Shown: positions 1 through 5,299, counted from the stretch's first letter. The stretch: DNA of 8,043 bases from Candidatus Omnitrophota bacterium (GCA_021735115.1 JAIPHQ010000028.1:1-8043); one strand, 5' to 3'. The notes: a model not told the origin generated them from the sequence alone. A program made the numbers and translations.

Positions 1-10
1 AACTTTTTTC

Positions 11-38
11 TTGATTAATTATTAGGTAGAGATAGAAT
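11..38 (+). promoter_or_regulatory. candidate sigma-70 promoter for the 55-514 operon
   Basis: TTGATT at 11-16 and TAGAAT at 33-38 are separated by 16 bp, a reasonable vegetative promoter. The predicted start of transcription lies around 45, almost on top of the AGGGTG ribosome-binding-like sequence at 44-49. The sequence is AT-rich, so a chance match is possible, and the real promoter may lie upstream of the window. Confidence 0.3.
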
Positions 39-54
39 AATTTAGGGTGTTTAA

Positions 55-255
55 ATGGAAGTAGATGCGAAAAAAATTAAGATTTTTAAGATTGCTAATC
101 GTAAGGGTTATGCAGCAATTTGCAAGAATTATCTTACTGAAGGCCGATTGGTATCAGAAAGCTATCAGCGAATGGTAAAGGCCTTAAAAAGAAATGGGAT
201 TAGAGTAAAGAATCAGCCAAACGATATTAGAAAGTTAGTGGTAACCTTTAAATAG
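55..255 (+). CDS. hypothetical small basic protein, 66 aa
   Basis: I do not recognise a family. The 66-residue product is soluble-looking, rich in Lys and Arg, with no signal peptide, membrane segment or cysteine cluster (a single Cys at 23). The pattern around residues 15-47, with alternating aliphatic, Tyr and basic residues, suggests two or three amphipathic helices, so a small nucleic-acid- or protein-binding fold is possible but unproven. The ATG is preceded by AGGGTG at 44-49, a modest ribosome binding site. The stop codon is followed after 13 bp by the holin-like gene, which has a much stronger ribosome binding site, so the two are probably co-transcribed and end at the terminator at 532-567. 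Coding status is supported by an intact frame, codon use like its neighbours and tight operon packing. Confidence 0.65.
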   Translation: MEVDAKKIKIFKIANRKGYAAICKNYLTEGRLVSESYQRMVKALKRNGIRVKNQPNDIRKLVVTFK

Positions 256-268
256 AGGAGGTGAGCAG

Positions 269-514
269 ATGAAGCTTAAAGTAGTAGCTTTTGGTTTAGC
301 TTTAGGTATACTTTGGGGCCTAGGAACTCTTATTTTAGGTATTTCAGCAATTTTTGGTTATGGACTCACTTGGGTGGCTGTATTATCATCTGTCTATATT
401 GGTTATGGAGCAACTATTTTAGGAAGTTTAGTTGGGGCTTTCTGGGGCTTTATTGATGCATTTATTGGAGGGGTAGTATTTGCTTGGTTATATAACAAGC
501 TGGCTAGAAGTTAA
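269..514 (+). CDS. holin-like small integral membrane protein, 81 aa
   Basis: The protein is almost entirely hydrophobic, with segments at about residues 5-30, a shorter one near 34-47, and a third at about 49-76, ending in a short basic tail. The glycine-spaced C-terminal part, with the FWGFIDAFIGG and FAWLYN motifs, matches small bacterial membrane proteins that databases commonly label 'bacteriophage holin' (recalled, not searched). True holins permeabilise the cytoplasmic membrane for endolysin release, but no endolysin, spanin or other phage gene is visible here, so a chromosomal membrane protein of unknown role is more likely. The ATG has an excellent ribosome binding site: AGAGGAGGTGA at 254-264 overlaps the stop of the preceding gene. 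It is the last gene of its operon, with an intrinsic terminator starting 17 bp after the stop. Confidence 0.8.
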   Translation: MKLKVVAFGLALGILWGLGTLILGISAIFGYGLTWVAVLSSVYIGYGATILGSLVGAFWGFIDAFIGGVVFAWLYNKLARS

Positions 515-531
515 AAAATAGTTTGATAGAA

Positions 532-567
532 AAGGGCTGATAGTAAGATATCAGCCCTTATTTTTTT
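532..567 (+). terminator. intrinsic terminator of the 55-514 operon
   Basis: An 11-bp perfect stem (532-542 with 549-559, AAGGGCTGATA on the left arm) encloses the 6-nt loop GTAAGA and is followed by one A and seven consecutive T (561-567). This is a textbook rho-independent terminator just after the holin-like gene, separating it from the downstream promoter. Confidence 0.92.
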
Positions 568-581
568 GCCTAAATTAGCTA

Positions 582-610
582 TTTTTTGTGTTTTTTTGTG
601 GTTTTTTGTA
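582..610 (+). repeat. three helically phased T-tracts upstream of a promoter
   Basis: T-tracts at 582-587, 591-597 and 602-607 recur about every 10 bp, each followed by GTG or GTA. They end 4 bp before the -35 element at 614. Phased A/T tracts bend DNA and can act as UP-like activating sequence. Equally, three direct repeats here could be binding sites for a regulator, for instance the downstream ribbon-helix-helix protein. The spacing is observed; the function is inferred. Confidence 0.55.
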
Positions 611-613
611 TGC

Positions 614-641
614 TTGAAAATAATATAAAATATGCTATAAT
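614..641 (+). promoter_or_regulatory. strong extended -10 promoter for the RHH gene
   Basis: TTGAAA at 614-619 is followed after 16 bp by a consensus TATAAT at 636-641, with the extended -10 TG at 633-634. It is one of the two best promoter matches in the window. Transcription should begin near 648, giving a leader of about 130 nt before the TTG start at 778. The phased T-tracts lie directly upstream. Confidence 0.75.
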
Positions 642-652
642 AATTATCACAG

Positions 653-686
653 TTGAAAATTAGGGTATTCGCTAAATAATAACATT
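653..686 (+). repeat. 34-nt direct repeat, copy 1
   Basis: This copy matches 727-760 at 31 of 34 positions. Both begin TTGAAAAT and share an identical 23-nt block (664-686 and 738-760) that includes the motif TTCGCTAAATAAT. Copy 1 lacks the right arm ATTTTCAATGG that copy 2 has, so it cannot close its own hairpin; its TTGAAAAT can instead pair with 758-765. Confidence 0.85.
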
Positions 687-694
687 AAGTATAA

Positions 695-725
695 GGCACT
701 TCGCTGAGTAATTCAGCTCAGTGCC
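695..725 (+). promoter_or_regulatory. leader hairpin 1
   Basis: GGCACT (695-700) pairs with AGTGCC (720-725), then a symmetrical TC/TC internal loop, then GCTGA (703-707) pairs with TCAGC (713-717) around the loop GTAAT. The sequence TTCGCTGAGTAAT at 700-712 is a variant of the motif in the two flanking 34-nt repeats. The hairpin lies inside the predicted leader of the ribbon-helix-helix gene and shares two bases (724-725) with hairpin 2. Confidence 0.7.
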
Positions 726-768
726 ATTGAAAATATAGGTATTCGCTAAATAATAACATTTTCAATGG
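724..768 (+). promoter_or_regulatory. leader hairpin 2, touching the ribosome binding site
   Basis: CCATTGAAAAT (724-734) is a perfect 11-bp complement of ATTTTCAATGG (758-768). The 23-nt loop carries TTCGCTAAATAAT (742-754). The last paired base, G768, is also the first base of the GGAGG ribosome binding site (768-772), so folding could influence translation of the gene at 778. The left half of this hairpin plus its loop is copy 2 (727-760) of the 34-nt direct repeat. Confidence 0.75.
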
Positions 769-772
769 GAGG
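768..772 (+). promoter_or_regulatory. ribosome binding site that decides the TTG start
   Basis: GGAGG lies 5 nt before the TTG at 778. No other start fits this spacing: the in-frame ATG at 793 would be 20 nt away. The site abuts the right arm of leader hairpin 2. Confidence 0.75.
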
Positions 773-777
773 GAGAT

Positions 778-990
778 TTGGCTAAATCAAAAATGACGAT
801 AAAAAAAGGAAAAGGAAGACCTAAGAAAGCGGTAAAATATACAAAAACCATCAATGTCCGGCTTACTCAAAAGCAATGGGTAGAAGTCCTAAATTGGGCC
901 CAAAAAGCTAATTTAGAGCCATCGGTTTATATAAGGAAAATCCTACTTGATTTTCTTGATATAGAGCATGAGTTAGTAAGATCAAAATAG
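778..990 (+). CDS. ribbon-helix-helix DNA-binding protein with AT-hook-like arm, 70 aa, TTG start
   Basis: Likely a small dimeric transcriptional regulator. Residues 9-17 form a basic arm with a GRP core (13-15), which resembles an AT-hook. Residues 23-30 (KTINVRLT) look like the DNA-contacting beta strand of the ribbon-helix-helix fold, followed by helix A at about 31-45 and helix B at about 47-60, with hydrophobic spacing typical of the family. Members act as plasmid or chromosomal repressors, antitoxins or relaxosome accessory proteins. No toxin, relaxase or partner gene adjoins it: the nearest downstream gene is 555 bp away on the other strand, so it looks like an orphan regulator. TTG is chosen because GGAGG sits 5 nt upstream. 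Its own promoter, phased T-tracts and structured leader suggest tight control, perhaps autoregulation (inference). Confidence 0.78.
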   Translation: MAKSKMTIKKGKGRPKKAVKYTKTINVRLTQKQWVEVLNWAQKANLEPSVYIRKILLDFLDIEHELVRSK

Positions 991-1545
991 CCTGCCATAC
1001 TATCAAATTTAAGATGAAAAAGCATATTAGGGGTGTTAAGAAAAAGAAACTGTGTTGCTCACAGGCTTGCAAAGTTAAATCTTAAAACCCCATTTTCTAG
1101 GGTCAAAAGTTACTAAATGAACCATATAATTCCTTAAAGAATAATCCCCGAAAAGGAATCCCTTAAAGACAAAAAGAAGAAGAAAAAAAGATTATAACAA
1201 CTTCCGATAATATATCTTATGTTAACTTTTATAAGTATTTGAAATAGGGGTTATCTATAAGGTAGCCAAAGGGTTATAAAGTTTATTAAAAAACCTGTGA
1301 ATTGCCCAATTCTTACTTACTTTTGGTATTGTTTAGTTACTTATAGGCTAATTTATAAGGTTTTTATATTGGTTTGGTATAAATTGTTGTTTGTTAATAA
1401 ACTATTCTCAAGGAAGGCCTAATTAATTATTTTCTACCCTCCTCTAACTACTTTTTAATAAAAGGATAATAAAGGGCTTTTGAAACTATAAAAAACTGGA
1501 AAAAGAAAAAATGCCTTTTTTTATTGATTAGGCTAAAGGATAGTT
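991..1545. other. 555-bp region without a supportable gene
   Basis: Both strands are AT-rich and interrupted by stops. The only frames are tiny (23 aa at 1014-1085 on plus, 16 aa at 1075-1125 on minus). There are near-repeats of ATTCCTTAAAGA (1130-1141) and ATCCCTTAAAGA (1158-1169), and weak AT-only hairpins such as CTTATA/TATAAG around 1340-1360. It lies between the 3' ends of two convergent units, yet I see no convincing terminator for either. It could hold decayed sequence or an unrecognised RNA, but nothing here supports a call. Confidence 0.6.
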
Positions 1546-2484
1546 TTATTTATGATTCTCTTTTAAATAAACTCCGGCGAGGCTTTCTTTTGGTTTAAAT
1601 TCTTGGAACCAGCCGTCTAAATCTAATTTTTCTATCGTTTCTTTAATTTTATGATATTCACTGTGATTTAAAGAACGGTTTATTTGAGAGTAGTTTTTTG
1701 CTTTAAAATATGGCTGGTATTGAGACATTACACTTATTGGGATTTTTGGAGTATTTTTGCTAATCCAATGAAGGATAGCTCTTGATTCTTGAATATGGTT
1801 TGGCAGGACTAGATGACGGATAATTATTGGTGGTATTTCGCCTGTATTTAGCTTATTTTGGGTCTTTTGGCTTTGATATAGGTATTGACACGTTTTTTTA
1901 ATATAAACGGGATATTGGGGCGAATTTGAGTATTTTTTGGCAATTTTTGGGCTGATATACTTGAAGTCGAGCAACCAACAATCGATAAGTGGCTCAATCA
2001 GTTCTACTATTTCTTTTTTTTCATATCCTGAGCTGTTGTAGATAATTGGTAGGTTCAATCCGCTTTCTAAAGCTATTCTTAAAGCTGCTAATATTTGGGG
2101 TAAAAAATGGGTTGGAGTTACCAAATTTATGTTTTGGGCTCCTTTCTTCTCTAAATCAAGCATAATTTTTGCCAGTTTTTCCTCCTCTACTATTTTGCCA
2201 CTATCTAATTGGGAAAATTTATAGTTTTGGCAATAGACACACCTTAAACTGCAACCGGAGAAAAAAATTGTGCCGCTGCCCCTTTTTCCTGAAATTGGTG
2301 GTTCTTCGCCAAGGTGTAAAAAAGAGCTGTAGACTTTTAGATCTTTATCTTGGCGGCAATAACCTTTCTCATCTTTTAGCCGGTTAACTTTACAGTTTCG
2401 AGGGCAAAGCGTACAGCTTTCTAAATTTTTGAAAAGTTTGGGATAAATTTTATCAATAACTTTTATTTTTGAGGTTAGTTTCAT
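1546..2484 (-). CDS. radical SAM protein, PflX-like (COG1313 type), 312 aa
   Basis: This is a radical S-adenosylmethionine enzyme resembling pyruvate-formate-lyase-activating proteins. Cys78, Cys82 and Cys85 form the CxxxCxxC motif that binds the catalytic [4Fe-4S] cluster used to cleave SAM. A second cysteine group, Cys24, Cys27, Cys31 and Cys43 (CTLCPRNC then GYC), precedes it and is characteristic of the PflX branch. The rest (about 100-290) fits a partial TIM barrel. The substrate is unknown: activation of a glycyl radical enzyme is the family analogy, but no such partner is in the window. The ATG lacks a good ribosome binding site. It is the last gene of the minus-strand series, 162 bp after the DUF4416 gene, with a hairpin between them, so it may have its own promoter. 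The length is normal for the family. Confidence 0.85.
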   Translation of the reverse strand: MKLTSKIKVIDKIYPKLFKNLESCTLCPRNCKVNRLKDEKGYCRQDKDLKVYSSFLHLGEEPPISGKRGSGTIFFSGCSLRCVYCQNYKFSQLDSGKIVEEEKLAKIMLDLEKKGAQNINLVTPTHFLPQILAALRIALESGLNLPIIYNSSGYEKKEIVELIEPLIDCWLLDFKYISPKIAKKYSNSPQYPVYIKKTCQYLYQSQKTQNKLNTGEIPPIIIRHLVLPNHIQESRAILHWISKNTPKIPISVMSQYQPYFKAKNYSQINRSLNHSEYHKIKETIEKLDLDGWFQEFKPKESLAGVYLKENHK

Positions 2485-2555
2485 AATAAATCATCAATGA
2501 ATGTACGAATCTATACTAATTTACAAATAATGAAGATTTATGGGTATATTTGTCA

Positions 2556-2578
2556 TTGGAGAGGTTAGACCTCTCCAA
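2556..2578. repeat. intergenic perfect hairpin, 10-bp stem
   Basis: TTGGAGAGGT (2556-2565) pairs perfectly with ACCTCTCCAA (2569-2578) around a 3-nt loop. It lies between the DUF4416 and radical SAM genes. No T-run follows on either strand, so it is a poor intrinsic terminator. It may be an RNA processing or stability element, or a dispersed palindromic repeat. Confidence 0.7.
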
Positions 2579-2640
2579 ACTATCATCATAATTCATTTAG
2601 TTATTCTTATATTTGTGTTTTTTGTAAAACGTGGTACAAA

Positions 2641-2666
2641 CTGTATTCAGTGTAATCTGTGGTTTT
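2641..2666. repeat. possible dispersed-repeat remnant at the 3' end of the DUF4416 gene
   Basis: On the minus strand the sequence reads AACCACAGATTACACTGA, then ATACAG. It resembles a degenerate CACAGATTA-type iterated repeat that I recall from intergenic regions of several bacterial genomes. It supplies the last residues (NHRLH) and the stop codon of the DUF4416 gene. The assignment rests on memory of the pattern only. Confidence 0.35.
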
Positions 2667-3177
2667 GTTTAATATATATATTTCTTATCTGTTCAAAGAT
2701 ATCTTTATAGGTATCGGTTCTGTAATCGGGAAAAGTTGTGGGCAGGTGGTTAAAGCGACTGTCTTTATAGAAAAGAGTAACTTCAGCATAAACTCCTTTT
2801 CCTAAATAGATTCTGTGGGCGAAGTCCTTGGTTGTAGTAAGGACCAGTTTTGCTTGATTAATATAGCCGGGATCGATATTAATAGTTCTTAAGTTGTTTT
2901 TAGAGAATTTTTTCTCTAATTTTACGCAAAATAATTTGATTTTAATAAATTGAGCCGGATCTTTTAATTTCTTAAAAGATATAAAACGCCTAAATAACGG
3001 TTTTCCCATCTCAGGATAATAGTAGCCTGTAGAATCAAAGTTGATTTCATTTGATTCATAATCAATTTTTCCAAATTTTTTTCTAAGTTTATTTTTTGTT
3101 TTCTGGTAAATTATATTGTCAGTGTAGATAAAAGCAGCGATAAATTTAACCGGTTTGGGAAAGTTTAGCTCAAGCAT
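2647..3177 (-). CDS. DUF4416 family protein, 176 aa
   Basis: I recognise this as DUF4416, a bacterial family of unknown function with a typical length near 170-180 residues. Family-like blocks include an N-terminal strand FIAAFIYTD (12-20), KFGKIDYES (34-42), the GYYYPEMGK motif (51-59) followed by RRFISF (63-68), NIDPGY (100-105), TKDFAHRIYLGKGVYAEVTL (116-135) and FPDYRT (149-154). The conserved Asp, His, Tyr and Glu residues could form an active or metal site, but no reaction is established. There is no signal or membrane segment, so it is cytosolic. It follows the second PilZ gene after 24 nt and has only a weak ribosome binding site, consistent with an operon. The last five residues seem to come from repeat-like DNA rather than family sequence. 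Confidence 0.85.
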   Translation of the reverse strand: MLELNFPKPVKFIAAFIYTDNIIYQKTKNKLRKKFGKIDYESNEINFDSTGYYYPEMGKPLFRRFISFKKLKDPAQFIKIKLFCVKLEKKFSKNNLRTINIDPGYINQAKLVLTTTKDFAHRIYLGKGVYAEVTLFYKDSRFNHLPTTFPDYRTDTYKDIFEQIRNIYIKQNHRLH

Positions 3178-3201
3178 TGGTTAATTGGTTCTGCTCACCA
3201 G

Positions 3202-3573
3202 TTAACTATTGTTTTTTAGAAAGAATGAATTTATATAAGAACCCAAAAATTTTTTGTCTTGGTTATCAATTTCGTTAAAAAAGATACCAATCCGATAAGG
3301 GAATTTTTTATTATTTTCATTTTTTTCTTTTCTGACTACTACCCCTTGACAGTCAATCTTTCGTACTTTTTTTACTTTTGATTTATGTACTGGGACAAGA
3401 AGAGTCAGTTTAAGCTTGGTCATTGGCTTAATTGATTTAGTTACTGCGCAATATGCACCGCTGACACTAATATTTGTAGTTTCAGTTGCTATATCAAAAT
3501 CTTTATCCGGAGTTTGTTTAAGTTTAATCGGAAGATTTTTTTCTAAACGGGGATATTTGCGCCGCTCTTTCAT
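3202..3573 (-). CDS. PilZ domain protein (second of two), 123 aa
   Basis: A single-domain PilZ protein, the class that binds cyclic di-GMP and passes the signal to motility, envelope or transcription partners. The ligand motifs are present: RxxxR at Arg5-Arg9 (RRKYPR) and the NxSxxG signature at Asn34, Ser36 and Gly39. The rest (about 50-115) fits the beta-barrel. There is no output domain, signal peptide or membrane segment, so it is presumably a cytosolic adaptor. It starts 11 nt after the zinc-finger gene, with AAGG at 3583-3586 as a weak ribosome binding site, and is followed 24 nt later by the DUF4416 gene. It shares the ERRKYPR opening with the PilZ protein at 3838-4170 but is otherwise divergent, with a Lys-rich insertion near 65-95. 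The partner is unknown. Confidence 0.88.
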   Translation of the reverse strand: MKERRKYPRLEKNLPIKLKQTPDKDFDIATETTNISVSGAYCAVTKSIKPMTKLKLTLLVPVHKSKVKKVRKIDCQGVVVRKEKNENNKKFPYRIGIFFNEIDNQDKKFLGSYINSFFLKNNS

Positions 3574-3584
3574 TGTTAAACGCC

Positions 3585-3764
3585 TTAAGTTTTTTTTGCT
3601 TCTTTCTTGTTAGATTCTTGTTCAGCTTGTTTCTTTTTTTGGTAGGCGCGGAAACAAGATTTGTTACAAAAATAACCGTTGTTTCTGTAATACCAATCCA
3701 CTCGGCGTAATGATTTATTGCAGTTAAGACAATTCTTTCTTTTTGCTTCAGCCCTTTTACTCAT
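3585..3764 (-). CDS. small Cys4 zinc-finger protein, 59 aa
   Basis: A short gene easily missed. The product has a CX2C-X17-CX3C pattern (Cys12, Cys15, Cys33, Cys37) with RRVDWYYRNN and YFC between the pairs, which should bind one zinc ion in a small treble-clef or FCS/MYM-like finger. Residues 1-11 and 41-59 are strongly basic with Lys/Gln/Glu runs, so the tail is probably helical or disordered. Binding to RNA, DNA or a ribosome is plausible, but no function is known to me. The ATG follows AAAGGA (3775-3780) by 10 nt. It lies 73 bp after one PilZ gene and 11 bp before another, so it is very likely co-transcribed with them. The intact frame, the paired cysteines and the tight spacing to the next gene support it being real. 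Confidence 0.8.
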   Translation of the reverse strand: MSKRAEAKRKNCLNCNKSLRRVDWYYRNNGYFCNKSCFRAYQKKKQAEQESNKKEAKKT

Positions 3765-3837
3765 ATTTTACCAATCCTTTATTTGTTTTATGACAAAATT
3801 AAATTATTAATTAAATTTGATTGTAGTTGGATTATCT

Positions 3838-4170
3838 TTAAGCGTTGTAAATACTTTGGATAAAATGAGAAAGCTCTTTTTTGCTTTCTTGGTTTAAGTT
3901 TTGAAATCTTAAACCAGCCGAGTATCTCTGTTGTCTTCTTTCTTCTTTGCACCAAGCTACTCTTGCTTCTAAATCAATAACTTTATCTATTAAATTTACA
4001 TTAACCTTAAAAGGTTCTTCTTTGGGCAAAAAATTATTTGAAACTATTCTTGCCCCACCTAAACTTAAATCTTTAGTTACAGTATAAAAATATTTTCTTG
4101 AAGGTAAAGTGGTACATTCCACAGGAAATGATACACCAAATCTAGGGTATTTACGTCGTTCGTCCACCAT
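3838..4170 (-). CDS. PilZ domain protein (first of two), 110 aa
   Basis: A stand-alone PilZ domain predicted to bind cyclic di-GMP. Arg6 and Arg10 in RRKYPR give the RxxxR motif, and Asp34, Ser36 and Gly39 in DLSLGGA give the D/NxSxxG motif, so both ligand contacts are intact. Residues 50-95 continue the beta-barrel (VNVNL, EARVAW, YSAGLRF), and 96-110 form a C-terminal helix. There are no membrane segments or effector domains. It is the first gene behind a good promoter (4187-4215) and has a GAGGAG ribosome binding site (4174-4179) only 3 nt from the ATG. It therefore probably leads the group PilZ, zinc finger, PilZ, DUF4416. The aroB gene ends 49 bp upstream and read-through from it is also possible. 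Confidence 0.9.
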   Translation of the reverse strand: MVDERRKYPRFGVSFPVECTTLPSRKYFYTVTKDLSLGGARIVSNNFLPKEEPFKVNVNLIDKVIDLEARVAWCKEERRQQRYSAGLRFQNLNQESKKELSHFIQSIYNA

Positions 4171-4186
4171 CGTCTCCTCAACTTAA

Positions 4187-4215
4187 AATATAACACATTT
4201 GCGTTGCTAAGTCAA
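4187..4215 (-). promoter_or_regulatory. promoter of the PilZ gene group
   Basis: On the minus strand, TTGACT (4210-4215) and TATATT (4187-4192) are separated by exactly 17 bp, with an extended -10 TG one base before the hexamer. Transcription should start near 4180, leaving a leader of about 10 nt that begins almost at the GAGGAG ribosome binding site. It sits just behind the aroB stop codon, marking an operon boundary or an internal promoter. Confidence 0.75.
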
Positions 4216-4219
4216 TAAA

Positions 4220-5299
4220 CTAGTTGATTTTTTTAAAGCTTTTTTTAAGGTTTTGGGTTGTTATTTTATCAGAAACTTCTACTTTAGCTATTTTTTGGAT
4301 TAAGACCATTCTGATTTTTCCGGTAGTAAATTTTTTGTCATAACTGATAGCTTTTAAAAGTTCCTGGGGGTTAAATTGTATTTTGATAGGAAGGTTATAT
4401 AGTTTTAAAATTGCTTGGATCTCCTCTATAATTTTGTTTGAACATTTGCCTAATTGCTTTGAAAGGTGTGCTGCATAAAACATTCCGATTGCAACTGCTT
4501 TTCCGTGGGATATTCTTTTGTATTTCGAAGCTGATTCTAGTCCATGAGCAAAGGTATGGCCGAAGTTTAAGATGGTACGGATTCCTTTTTTTTCCTTTTC
4601 GTCTTCTTCAACAATCCTTGCCTTTATTTTAGCAGATTTATATATTATTTTATTGATTAATAAAGCATCAAGATTAATTATTTTCTTAGGATTATTTTTT
4701 ATAAGAAAAAATAATTCCCGGTCTTTTATTAACCCGTATTTTATGGCTTCTGCCAAGCCTTCTTTAAAATCTTTTTTGGATAAAGTCTTTAAAAAGCTAG
4801 GATCAATCAATACAGCTTTTGGTTGATAGAATGAGCCTAATATATTTTTTGCCTCAGGTAAGTCAATTGCAGTTTTACCACCAATACTTGAATCGATTTG
4901 ACCGACTAAAGTGGTTGGGACCTGGATGTAAGGTATGCCTCTTTTATAAATTGAGGCAACAAATCCTCCTAGATCTCCGATAGTTCCTCCACCCAAGCAG
5001 ATTATGAAAGGATTTTTAGTTGTTTTATCGGTTTTTATGATTTTTTTAATTATTGTAAAAAGCCAATATTTTGATTTAGCTTTTTCACCATTAGCTGTAA
5101 CTATTATCTTAAATTTTTTGCTAGAAAAATTATCCTTTATTATTTTTTTATATAACTTGTAAACTTTGGGTGAGGTTATAACAAAACCAAAGTTTCCTAA
5201 ATTGTATTTTTCAATTAAAGATGATAAGTTTTTCTTTAAATTTTCATTAATAATGATTGGATAAGGGTTGTTTTTGAGTTTAACTTGTATTTTGGTCAT
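4220..5299 (-). CDS. aroB: 3-dehydroquinate synthase, 359 aa
   Basis: Catalyses the second step of the shikimate pathway: DAHP to 3-dehydroquinate, using NAD+ and a divalent metal, in the cytosol. The glycine-rich NAD-binding block GGGTIGDLGG is at 103-112, followed by the PTTLVGQIDSSIGGKTA block (128-144). The metal ligands by homology are Glu184 (in GLAEAIKYG), His248 (in NFGHTFAH) and His265 (in SHGKAVAIG), with His252 as the neighbouring catalytic histidine. Length is normal and it appears intact. Its start overlaps the protease stop by 4 nt (ATGA), with no clear ribosome binding site, so it is probably translationally coupled. No other aromatic-pathway gene lies in the window. A new promoter begins directly after its stop codon. 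Confidence 0.96.
   Translation of the reverse strand: MTKIQVKLKNNPYPIIINENLKKNLSSLIEKYNLGNFGFVITSPKVYKLYKKIIKDNFSSKKFKIIVTANGEKAKSKYWLFTIIKKIIKTDKTTKNPFIICLGGGTIGDLGGFVASIYKRGIPYIQVPTTLVGQIDSSIGGKTAIDLPEAKNILGSFYQPKAVLIDPSFLKTLSKKDFKEGLAEAIKYGLIKDRELFFLIKNNPKKIINLDALLINKIIYKSAKIKARIVEEDEKEKKGIRTILNFGHTFAHGLESASKYKRISHGKAVAIGMFYAAHLSKQLGKCSNKIIEEIQAILKLYNLPIKIQFNPQELLKAISYDKKFTTGKIRMVLIQKIAKVEVSDKITTQNLKKSFKKIN

Noticed and set aside
653..760. Two 34-nt direct repeats with a 40-nt gap resembling a one-spacer CRISPR
   Set aside because: The gap contains a hairpin carrying a variant of the repeat motif, the repeats differ at three positions, only two copies exist and no cas gene is present.
778..990. 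Antitoxin of a toxin-antitoxin pair
   Set aside because: No toxin-sized frame follows within 555 bp on the same strand, and none precedes it in the same transcript.
1014..1085. Plus-strand frame of 23 residues with three cysteines
   Set aside because: No ribosome binding site, very short and no recognised family; likely chance.
1075..1125. Minus-strand 16-residue frame preceded by AAGGA
   Set aside because: Too short to support and unsupported by any conservation visible here.
1505..1525. Possible terminator for the radical SAM gene on the minus strand
   Set aside because: Only an A/T stem around GGCA; no stable GC-containing stem.
2493..2554. Possible promoter for the radical SAM gene
   Set aside because: Candidate boxes (ATGACA with CATTAT, 18-bp spacing, and others) are poor matches in AT-rich DNA; none stands out.
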